From Prevotella melaninogenica ATCC 25845 (lineage in GTDB: Bacteria > Bacteroidota > Bacteroidia > Bacteroidales > Bacteroidaceae): a stretch of 64,000 bases of DNA. The notes under the pieces were generated by a model. The model made no database searches. It was not told the origin of the DNA and saw only the letters and a list, made by a program, of their open reading frames with translations. This document shows, piece by piece, positions 16,010 through 22,881 of the stretch. The stretch lies in contig NC_014370.1 in assembly GCF_000144405.1 (NCBI RefSeq), positions 749,501-813,500 on the forward strand, read 5' to 3'. The position numbers and the translations under genes are program-made. Position 1 is the stretch's first letter. Each line of letters begins with the position of its first letter.

Positions 16010-16474
16010 TTACTTTGACTTTGTGGTTTTAGTATTCACTTGTGTCTCTTCGTTTGGAGTATAGTTGTCTGGTGTTATAGTCTTATAGCTGAACTCTGCA
16101 TCAGAGATAGACTTAACTATATATTTCTTCTTTCCCTTTTCGTATTTATTTTTCAAAGCTGTGAACTGTTTCATAGCTTTATTCTCATTCTCAGCATACA
16201 TCGTAACGCAAGTTGGATAGCTTACCAAACCATTGTTCTGAAGGTAATAACGGAGTTGATATGAGTAGTCTTCACGATTAGCAAGGAACTTAGTACGGTC
16301 GTTTACAAGGTAGGCATCCACCTTCTGAATATTGGTCATATAAACCGTTGAATCATTAAAAGAGGCTGCAAAACCAAACATATATACCTTTGTAGGCTTG
16401 TATCCTTTTGCGTTACTACTATTTACCCATCCCAGCAGGAGTACTGCTATGATTAATACCTGACGTAATTTCAT
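16010..16474 (-). CDS. secreted hypothetical protein in the rpoD operon
   Basis: 154 aa with a clear signal peptide (about 1-22, VLIIAVLLLGWVNSSNA). The mature part is predicted mixed alpha/beta with no Cys pair or catalytic motif: KVYMFGFAASFNDSTVYMT ... AYLVNDRTKFLANREDYSYQ ... YPTCVTMYAEN. The tail is Thr/Lys-rich and probably disordered. I do not recognise a named family. It is 28 nt downstream of rpoD without an intervening TAnnTTTG box and 16 nt upstream of the HprK-like kinase, so it likely shares their transcript. Confidence 0.8.
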   Translation of the reverse strand: MKLRQVLIIAVLLLGWVNSSNAKGYKPTKVYMFGFAASFNDSTVYMTNIQKVDAYLVNDRTKFLANREDYSYQLRYYLQNNGLVSYPTCVTMYAENENKAMKQFTALKNKYEKGKKKYIVKSISDAEFSYKTITPDNYTPNEETQVNTKTTKSK

Positions 16475-16502
16475 CTTAAATTAATATCTTACAATGTTAA
16501 TG

Positions 16503-17366
16503 TTATTGTCCTAAATAAGCCTTCAAAACCTTGCTATTGGATAGTTGGCGTAGGCGTCTTATTGCTTTTTCTTTAATCTGTCTTACCCGTTCACGTGTGA
16601 GATTATATTTACTTCCTATCTCTTCCAATGTCATTTCACGTTGGTTAATTCCAAAGTAAGCCTCTATAACCACCTTCTCTCTATCCTCAAGAATCTGTAA
16701 AGCTCTTCCAATTTCTTCCCGTAGACTCTCTTCAACCAACTCTTTATCAGTTGATGGTGTGTTATCATTAGGAATAACGTCAAGTAAGCTACTTTGCTCG
16801 TCGTCATAGAATGGAGCATCTACCGAGACATGACGTGAATTAACTTTCATTGCATCAACAATCTTGTCTTCTGGTATATCAGTGTTCTGTGCTATCTCAT
16901 CAATACTCGGGCGGCGTTCGTTCTCTTGTTCAAACTGTGTCAATATCTTATTGATTTTATTGACAGAGCTTACTTGATTTAGTGGTAATCTGATGATACG
17001 ACTTTGTTCTGCTATTGCTTGCAAGATGCTTTGTCTTATCCACCATACAGCGTATGAGATAAACTTAAAGCCGCGTGTTTCATCAAACTTCTCTGCTGCT
17101 TTGATTAATCCTACATTACCTTCGTTAATAAGATCGGGCAGAGAAAGCCCCTGATTTTGATATTGCTTTGCAACTGAGACAACGAAGCGCAGGTTAGCTT
17201 TCGTCAGACGTTCTAAAGCTTTTCGATCACCATTTCGAATCTTTTGAGCAAGCTCAACTTCTTCTTCGATACTGATCATTTCTTCGTGACCGATTTCCTG
17301 CAGATACTTATCAAGAGAAGCACTCTCTCGATTCGTAATCGATTTTGTGATTTTCAATTGTCTCAT
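16503..17366 (-). CDS. rpoD: primary sigma factor RpoD (short Bacteroidetes type)
   Basis: 287 aa. It begins [20 protein letters not shown], the hallmark of the Bacteroidetes housekeeping sigma, which lacks the long region 1.1. Region 1.2 is followed by 2.1-2.4 ([29 protein letters not shown]), region 3 and region 4.2 ([20 protein letters not shown]). This factor should read the -33 TTTG / -7 TAnnTTTG promoters found throughout the window, including its own (17393-17424). Unusually, at least four genes (secreted protein, HprK-like, peptidase, PqqD-like) follow closely on the same strand. Confidence 0.97.
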   Translation of the reverse strand: MRQLKITKSITNRESASLDKYLQEIGHEEMISIEEEVELAQKIRNGDRKALERLTKANLRFVVSVAKQYQNQGLSLPDLINEGNVGLIKAAEKFDETRGFKFISYAVWWIRQSILQAIAEQSRIIRLPLNQVSSVNKINKILTQFEQENERRPSIDEIAQNTDIPEDKIVDAMKVNSRHVSVDAPFYDDEQSSLLDVIPNDNTPSTDKELVEESLREEIGRALQILEDREKVVIEAYFGINQREMTLEEIGSKYNLTRERVRQIKEKAIRRLRQLSNSKVLKAYLGQ

Positions 17367-17392
17367 GTGCTTAGCATTATTTTAAGTGATGG

Positions 17393-17424
17393 CAAATTTA
17401 CACAAATTCAATGAGTTAAACAAA
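17393..17424 (-). promoter_or_regulatory. rpoD promoter
   Basis: The minus strand has -33 TTTG (17424-17421) and -7 TAAATTTG (17400-17393), 20 bp apart. Leader about 20 nt. Confidence 0.7.
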
Positions 17425-17841
17425 TAAAAAAGTAAAAAACTCACATAAGAATCTATAATGATTTTGTGTTGTGTATTAGGTTTTTGGTCTTTTAACGGTT
17501 TCTTGTTGACTGATAGGAGTTTTATTGGTTGATAATGGTTGCATATTCTCGTCATGTTCATACAACGTTTTTTAGTGCGATAAGAGGTGGTTAGATTTGG
17601 ATTCTTGGTGGTTATTATGTTGCGTTTATAGGGTAAGAAGAGGGTTCTTACGTTAAACACATAGATTGTTAATAGAATAATATTAATTTACTTGCATGGT
17701 ATGACTACCCCCAATTAGATGGTTTTATAAAGGCGGAAAGACTACATGATAAATGTCATTAGGTCTGATGTCTATCTGTATTCTACAAACAATTTATTCC
17801 CTTACTTGTTGAAGTTTGTAAACTATTTTCGGATGACTCGA

Positions 17842-17951
17842 AACCAATATATGCCCATTTGGCTTCTTAAAGACGCCTAATTGACTTGCAAAAGATGCCC
17901 TTTAAGACCCTTACTAACGCCCTTTTGAAGTCCTATTAAGTACCTTTTGAT
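17842..17951 (+). repeat. 22-bp-period GCCCTTTTG array, copy 2 (5 units)
   Basis: Units start at 17842, 17864, 17886, 17908 and 17930. TTGCAAAAGATGCCCTTTAA (17886) and CCCTTACTAACGCCCTTTTG (17908) align with the units at 9852 and 9874. The period is exactly 22 bp. Confidence 0.75.
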
Positions 17952-18083
17952 TTACTGATTTATAACTGGTTGATATACTGTTGGTTATAAAGTCACTTTT
18001 TATATGTGTTTTTGCCGTTGTTTATAGATGCTTCACTTGGTATTATGTAATGATTTTTCAAGGTGTTGCCTATCAAAAAGTAA

Positions 18084-18122
18084 TCCCCCATTCTTGTATC
18101 TAAAACCAAGAATGGGGGAATT
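18084..18122 (-). terminator. degP terminator
   Basis: Perfect stem cccccattcttg (18085-18096) / caagaatggggg (18107-18118) with a 10-nt loop, 38 nt past the degP stop. Confidence 0.8.
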
Positions 18123-18160
18123 CTTATTTTGCCAGATTTTCAGCTGAAAGTTATCTGTCG

Positions 18161-19627
18161 TTAATCAGCAAGAGGAATAGCGAAGTAAGCCTTCTTACCA
18201 GTTTGGTAAATACCCTGAACGTAGAGAACTGGGTCCTTGCTGGTAGATGCCTTCTTAACAATATTCTGCAAGTCGTCAATGTTCTTCACCATGGTCTCGT
18301 TTACATTCTGAATGATGAAGCCACGATTGATTCCAGCAGACTTCAATGCACCATTGTTAACCTTCAGTACTTCAAGACCATAGTTGATATTCAACTGCTT
18401 TTTAAGGGCATCCTGTACTGGGCGGAACTGACCACCAAGAACGTCGATATCAGCCTGCTCGATTACCTTTGTCGTACCCTGTGCATTCTTCAGTGTGATA
18501 GTCTTTGAGATTTCTTTCTTATTGCGGATGAAAGTAACGGTTGCCTTATCGCCAGGACGCTTGCTGTTGAGTGCCTGCTGAAGCTCAGACATACGTGTCA
18601 CCTTCTGTCCGTCAAACTTAGTGATAACATCACCCTTTGCCAAACCTAAGGCTGCACCATTTCCTTCTTCTGAAACCTCACTAACGTAAACACCAGCATT
18701 TGTACCAAGGTCAACGTTCTTGCCTTCTTCTTTCTGAGCGTTGATGAAGTTCAGTACGTCACCACCTTGAATGCCGAGCATTACACGTTGTACACTACCA
18801 TACTTCTTGATATCATCAACAACCTTATTCATTATTGATGTTGGGATAGCAAAACCGTAACCACTATATGCACCTGTCTGTGAGTAGAGCATAGCGTTGA
18901 TACCTACTAACTCACCCTGAGTGTTAACCAATGCACCACCAGAGTTACCCTGGTTGATGGCTGCGTCAGTCTGGATAAAGCTCTCAATACCATTGCGAGT
19001 AGCACCCAAACCACGTGACTTAGCACTTACGATACCAGCCGTTACAGTATTGTTGAGGTTGTAAGGGTTACCTACTGCAATTACCCATTCTCCAACTTTC
19101 AGCTTGTCTGAGTCGCCAATAGGAAGGGTAGGGAGATTCGTTGCGTTTACCTTTAGCAGTGCGAGGTCAGTCTGCTTGTCAGTGCCAACGATGCGAGCAG
19201 AGAACTCACGGTTGTCATTCAGTGTGACTGTCAATTCGTCAGCACCCTCAACAACGTGATTATTCGTTACGATATAACCATCAGGTGAGATGATAACACC
19301 GCTACCTGTAGCCTCCTTCTTAGGAGTCTGAACCTGCTGACGGCGTGAACCATTACCTTGGTTAGGATTTCCAAAGAAACCAAATGGGTCAAAGAAACCA
19401 CCAAATGGGTCATCTTGAACCTCAACGGTTTGTGTCTTAGAATTCTGTACATACTTAATGTGAACGACAGCTGGAAGAGCTTTCTCAGATGCGTATGTGA
19501 GGTCAACTGGCTGACCAGGAGCTACAACTGGGGCTTCTGCAGCATACACTTTGATGAAGGCGCCAGTAGAAAAGGCGAGGGCTGTAACACATGCCGCGCC
19601 TGCCAAATACTTTGATAAATTCTTCAT
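18161..19627 (-). CDS. degP: periplasmic serine protease DegP/HtrA (Do family)
   Basis: Envelope quality-control protease/chaperone. I use the ATG at 19627 (MKNLSKYLAGAACVTALAFS, signal peptide); a TTG 14 codons earlier is less likely. 488 aa. The trypsin-like domain has its triad in TNNHVVEGADEL (His), TDLALLKV (Asp) and QGNSGGALVNTQGELVG (Ser). A Gln/Gly/Phe-rich insert (PFGGFFDPFGFFGNPNQG) near residues 75-95 precedes the catalytic core, like the LA loop region. Two PDZ domains follow (about 285-385 and 405-485). Its promoter overlaps the same palindrome found upstream of clpB, which suggests heat- or envelope-stress induction. Confidence 0.96.
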   Translation of the reverse strand: MKNLSKYLAGAACVTALAFSTGAFIKVYAAEAPVVAPGQPVDLTYASEKALPAVVHIKYVQNSKTQTVEVQDDPFGGFFDPFGFFGNPNQGNGSRRQQVQTPKKEATGSGVIISPDGYIVTNNHVVEGADELTVTLNDNREFSARIVGTDKQTDLALLKVNATNLPTLPIGDSDKLKVGEWVIAVGNPYNLNNTVTAGIVSAKSRGLGATRNGIESFIQTDAAINQGNSGGALVNTQGELVGINAMLYSQTGAYSGYGFAIPTSIMNKVVDDIKKYGSVQRVMLGIQGGDVLNFINAQKEEGKNVDLGTNAGVYVSEVSEEGNGAALGLAKGDVITKFDGQKVTRMSELQQALNSKRPGDKATVTFIRNKKEISKTITLKNAQGTTKVIEQADIDVLGGQFRPVQDALKKQLNINYGLEVLKVNNGALKSAGINRGFIIQNVNETMVKNIDDLQNIVKKASTSKDPVLYVQGIYQTGKKAYFAIPLAD

Positions 19628-20297
19628 ATTCTTAATTATTTGTTCGTTAATTACTTTTTTATGTGTCAAGCCGTCATTATTTGTAAATGTCTTGTTGACA
19701 TATTCTGAAATGCAAATATAGGAGCAAATTTTGTAAAACCGACAATTTGTCAGTTATCTTTATCCGATTTTAACAATTAAAATTTAACACTTAACGACTA
19801 TTAATCTGATGTGATGTAAATTTTGCATTTATTTGTTTTGGGTAGTTGTTTTGTTCCTAATTGTCATCTTATTGTTTTAAGAAGTTGACAAAATGAAAGG
19901 AAATGTAAGTCATTGTATCATGTGATTGATGTAACTCCACTCTTTGGAGAGGGCTTTGGATGAGTGCATTATTTAATATTTATAGGTACTGAAAGGTATG
20001 GCAGAGATGCAAAAACTACTGTATGACGTGATTATTTTCATGAAAAGAAATTTTTATTGTCATGAAAATACTTTCGTGAGGATATACTCTAATGTGTGTA
20101 AAGCATTGTTTTATAATACGTAGAGCATAGGTATAATAGGTGTAAAGGTAGCTTTAAGAATCTTGTTTATAGCTTGATATGCTATTATGTTGTTATAATT
20201 ATCTTAATGTCTATGTGTTTAGGTTCACACAATAACTTCTTTCTGTCTTTTTATACTATCTCTTTTCTTGGCTAAGTTTAGATTATCATTGAAATAT
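19628..20297. other. intergenic region between degP and rnpB
   Basis: Contains the degP promoter. A stretch with two ttTCATGAAAA-type palindromes (20036-20070) lies in the middle. No ORF or RNA gene was recognised. Confidence 0.5.
19713..19753 (-). promoter_or_regulatory. degP promoter with overlapping palindrome
   Basis: The minus strand has -7 TATATTTG (19720-19713). Exactly 20 bp upstream, TTGTC (19745-19741) occupies the -33 position and is the right arm of CTGACAAATTGTC (19753-19741), the motif shared with clpB. Confidence 0.6.
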
Positions 20298-20328
20298 TTT
20301 GGCTTTTCCATGTTTTCCATTATCTTTG
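20298..20328 (+). promoter_or_regulatory. rnpB promoter
   Basis: -33 TTTG (20298-20301) and -7 TATCTTTG (20321-20328), 19 bp apart, just ahead of the RNase P RNA 5' end. Confidence 0.7.
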
Positions 20329-20336
20329 CATTCTGA

Positions 20337-20725
20337 TAAGGCAGTGTTCCGGCTCTGTCGCTGGCATCTGTAATGGATGCGAGAGGAAAGTCCGGGCAGC
20401 ATAGGGCATCCTGCTTCCGAAAATAGAAGCTATTGGTGACAGTAGATGTAGGTAGAAGAAAATAACCGCCACGCAGTAATGTGTGGTAAGGGTGAGAAGG
20501 TGGTGTAAGAGACTACCAGCAGGCGGGTGATCGTCTGGCTGTGCCGTTCAGGAGCTGCAAGTTCATGTAAACCGTTGTTTGAGGGTAGCCCGCCCAAGCG
20601 CAAGCACAACGGAGGGTAGAATGCTTTAGTTGCAAGGTGACTTGTAATATAGATAAATGACAGGCATCTTCCTATTATCGAAAGATGAGGAAGAAACAGA
20701 ACCCGGCTTATAGGAACACTGTTTT
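20337..20725 (+). ncRNA. rnpB: RNase P RNA (class A)
   Basis: Catalytic RNA of RNase P, which matures tRNA 5' ends. The universally conserved GAGGAAAGTCCGGGC occurs at about 20381-20396 and the partner ACAGAACCCGGCTTATAGG near 20696-20714. The termini aggcagtgttcc and ggaacactgttt pair to form helix P1. About 389 nt, a normal size. The ends are set from P1 pairing and are accurate to a few bases. Confidence 0.95.
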
Positions 20726-20750
20726 ATTTTTCTTTCATATACGCTCATCT

Positions 20751-20796
20751 TCTCCCATTCTGTTTGGAATGATGGAGGAGAGCTGGGAGTTTTTTA
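20751..20796 (+). terminator. probable rnpB terminator
   Basis: Nested stem with outer CTCCCA/TGGGAG (20752-20789) and inner CATTC/GAATG, followed by seven T. Confidence 0.6.
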
Positions 20797-20820
20797 TTAA
20801 TATAAAAACATTGGAAAATC

Positions 20821-21249
20821 ATGAAAGATTTAGAAGAACAGTATGTAACTGTGTTGGATGATTTTCAACACACAGTAGAAAATAAAATCAGAAATCATAA
20901 AGACGAAGTGGGCTTCCCTCAGTTACCAGCTAATGTAAGTGAGGAGGAACTTTCTAATTATCTTTTTGATTACCAAGCGGCTTTGGACAGTGAGGGTACA
21001 GAGCGTTCGCGTTATACAATAGCGGGCTTCCTTTTGTGCTTACCGATATTGATAATGTCGGCATTTCCAGATGATTCGTTGCCTTTTAAAGGAATACTGA
21101 ATGTGTTGGCAGCTATCGGTGTGGGCTTGGTTCTCTTCCTTCTTTATAGGGTAATGATGAAAGTTTTAGTGCGCAACAAGATTCGTCGTGCTAATCAAGA
21201 CTATCCAGAGGCGAAGGCTTATGTAGACCGAGTTATGGATTTTAAGTAA
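20821..21249 (+). CDS. hypothetical protein with two membrane segments
   Basis: 142 aa. A charged N-terminal half (about 1-60) has helical character, followed by two hydrophobic segments (about 65-80, IAGFLLCLPILIMS, and about 92-112, VLAAIGVGLVLFLLYRV), then a basic, helical tail. No known domain is recognised. It is 25 nt upstream of the DUF1232 gene and likely heads a three-gene unit with it and the Cys-rich protein. Transcription may come from read-through of rnpB or an unseen promoter. Confidence 0.75.
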   Translation: MKDLEEQYVTVLDDFQHTVENKIRNHKDEVGFPQLPANVSEEELSNYLFDYQAALDSEGTERSRYTIAGFLLCLPILIMSAFPDDSLPFKGILNVLAAIGVGLVLFLLYRVMMKVLVRNKIRRANQDYPEAKAYVDRVMDFK

Positions 21250-21274
21250 GTTTTGTTAATGATTTAGTTGTAGT

Positions 21275-21682
21275 ATGGAATTACCTGATTTTCAAAAGTA
21301 TAAAGATAAGTTTACCCAACAGGGTTTCTTTGATAAGATTCAACGTGTAGCAAAGCGTGCTGGTGCTAAATTGGTATATGTGGCATTGATTTTGTATTAT
21401 TTGATACAAAGTGATAAGGTGTCACTTAAGGATAAGGCTATTATCATTGGTGCATTGGGTTATCTCATCTCACCGCTTGATGCTGTGCCTGATGCTATTC
21501 CTATTGCAGGACTATCAGACGACCTTGGTGTTTTGCTTTACGTATTAAATAAGGTGTGGTCTTCTGTTGATGATGATATGAAAAAGCAGGCACGCGAAAA
21601 GCTGTCAAAGTGGTTTGATGATGATGAGATGGAGGTAGCAGAAGATATCTTTACGGAAGATACTACTGATGCTCCAGTGTGA
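21275..21682 (+). CDS. DUF1232 (YkvA-like) membrane protein
   Basis: 135 aa. The DUF1232 signature GYLISPLDAVPDAIPIAGLSDD lies at about residues 69-90, between two hydrophobic helices (LVYVALILYYLI and GVLLYVLNKVW). The C-terminus is strongly acidic (DDDEMEVAEDIFTED). The family is widespread and of unknown function, probably an inner-membrane accessory. Same strand as its neighbours, with 25 and 22 nt gaps. Confidence 0.88.
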   Translation: MELPDFQKYKDKFTQQGFFDKIQRVAKRAGAKLVYVALILYYLIQSDKVSLKDKAIIIGALGYLISPLDAVPDAIPIAGLSDDLGVLLYVLNKVWSSVDDDMKKQAREKLSKWFDDDEMEVAEDIFTEDTTDAPV

Positions 21683-21704
21683 AAAGTAGAATAAGTAGGA
21701 AAAG

Positions 21705-21890
21705 ATGTGGCAGTATGTTGTCTTAGCCATAGTAATTTTATCAGCTATAGGCTATGTGGTTTATCGTACGTGGCAATCGTTTCGAGCAGCAAGTGATCCA
21801 TGCCATGGATGCTCGGGTTGTGCCATTCATAATCAGTTAAAGAAAAAGCAGAAATTGGAAGGTCGTAAGAAGCCCGCTTGTTTTAAATAG
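21705..21890 (+). CDS. FeoB-associated-type Cys-rich membrane protein
   Basis: 61 aa. One membrane helix (3-20, QYVVLAIVILSAIGYVVY) is followed by the cluster DPCHGCSGCAIHNQLKKKQ and a final CFK. This matches the small proteins usually encoded beside feoB, with Cys residues suited to binding Fe or another metal at the cytoplasmic face. No feoA/feoB is in the window, so a link to ferrous iron uptake rests on family resemblance only. Confidence 0.8.
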   Translation: MWQYVVLAIVILSAIGYVVYRTWQSFRAASDPCHGCSGCAIHNQLKKKQKLEGRKKPACFK

Positions 21891-22018
21891 TTTCATTTAA
21901 GAAACCTATCAATAGGATTACTTGAACTTATCTTTTTGCTTGATGTCTGTGAAAGATTCTTGGTATCTTACATGAATAAGATTTTACGTAATCTTTATTG
22001 AAAAAAGTTTCTGAATTG

Positions 22019-22050
22019 TTTGGTTAGACCGAAATAATTGATTATCTTTG
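22019..22050 (+). promoter_or_regulatory. tRNA-Cys promoter
   Basis: -33 TTTG (22019-22022) and -7 TATCTTTG (22043-22050) with a 20-bp spacer. Confidence 0.7.
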
Positions 22051-22085
22051 CACTCGCAAATCGCAATTATGATTTGTAATAGAAT

Positions 22086-22156
22086 GGTGCTTGGGCCGGG
22101 AGGTTAGGCAATGGTCTGCAAAACCATGTAGAGCGGTTCGATTCCGCTAGGCACCT
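22086..22156 (+). tRNA. tRNA-Cys (GCA)
   Basis: Cloverleaf with acceptor ggtgctt/aggcacc, anticodon stem-loop tggtctGCAaaacca and T arm gcggttcgattccgc. CCA is not encoded. Confidence 0.93.
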
Positions 22157-22161
22157 CAAAA

Positions 22162-22190
22162 GACTCTCAGTATTGGGAGTTTTTTTTATT
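22162..22190 (+). terminator. terminator after tRNA-Cys
   Basis: Six-bp stem actctc/gggagt with a hexanucleotide loop, followed by eight T. Confidence 0.75.
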
Positions 22191-22330
22191 TCTATAACTT
22201 TGTCAGCACATCAATAGTTGTGGTTTGCTTTTTCTTTCACAACAGAGTAATATGTAAACAGTTGTTTCTGCTTTAAGTATAGTAGGTTGGGTGAAAGACT
22301 ATAAACTTTCCAAGCGATTGGTACTTGCCG

Positions 22331-22374
22331 TTCGCACCATGCGTGTTGAGCCTTCGCACGATATGTGTTTGCCC
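22331..22374 (-). repeat. 22-bp-period palindromic array, 2 units (P3)
   Basis: TTCGCACCATGCGTGTTGAG.. (22331) and TTCGCACGATATGTGTTTG.. (22353), 22 bp apart. The linker TTGAGCC orientation suggests it is reversed relative to P1, P2 and P4. Confidence 0.7.
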
Positions 22375-22574
22375 TCTGTTTGTTATAATGAAGCTTTATT
22401 GTGTCTTATTTACGATAGAGGGTATGCGGGTGTGTGTAGACAAGGCAAATCGCTAATGTGATATAACTCCTTAGGATTTGTCATCAAGAATGCTTCTGTG
22501 GTATAACACTCATTTCTCACTTAAACCCCATAGTCCTGCTTTCGTATAACAATGTGATTTCTTTAGAATAAAAT

Positions 22575-22660
22575 TTCCTGTCACTTCTGTCATTCGAAAT
22601 ATACTTCTAATGCGTTGATATGTAGTATGTTTATATGAAGTGTTAAAAGTGACAGCAAAG
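22575..22660 (-). repeat. 85-bp dispersed repeat, copy B
   Basis: Reverse orientation: TTCCTGTCACTTCTGTCA at the left and GTGTTAAAAGTGACAGCAAA at the right. Confidence 0.8.
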
Positions 22661-22717
22661 TGAAATCAACATTATTATAGTAATATAGCTGCATTTTGTT
22701 TGTGAGAAAGAGGGTGT

Positions 22718-22815
22718 AACTTGACGTAGCTCGCTATGCCTGCGTTACAAATCCAAACAATCTGCTCGATAATAAAACAAAATATGTTTAGCCTCTAATG
22801 ACCGATATGGATTAA
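22718..22815 (+). mobile_element. half-copy of the TTAA MITE family
   Basis: Corresponds to the right half of the element at 51228-51429. Shared blocks include acttgacgtag, ctcgataataaaacaaaata and the terminal gaccgatatggattaa, a degenerate form of gaccgatttgggttaa. The left half is missing. Confidence 0.65.
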
Positions 22816-22821
22816 AAATAT

Positions 22822-22857
22822 AGCGTGAAGTTACTTTTAGAAACTTCACGCTGAAAT
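22822..22857 (-). terminator. terminator of the outer-membrane protein gene
   Basis: Stem agcgtgaagtt (22822-22832) / aacttcacgct (22842-22852), followed on the minus strand by an AT-rich run. Confidence 0.75.
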
Positions 22858-22881
22858 ATATTTTTAAATGAACGACTAATT

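Larger units (their letters stand above)
17425..18160. other. intergenic region between rpoD and degP
   Basis: AT-rich and without a supported gene. It contains the second 22-bp-period GCCCTTTTG array (17842-17951) and the degP terminator. Confidence 0.55.
22191..22881. other. repeat-rich intergenic region, tRNA-Cys to outer-membrane protein gene
   Basis: No coding potential. In order it holds a two-unit 22-bp palindromic array, an 85-bp repeat copy, a half-copy of the TTAA MITE family and the barrel-protein terminator: four repeat families in 690 bp. Confidence 0.6.

Noticed and set aside
19628-19669. TTG start 14 codons upstream for DegP
   Set aside because: Would place hydrophilic residues before the signal peptide; ATG at 19627 gives a normal signal sequence.
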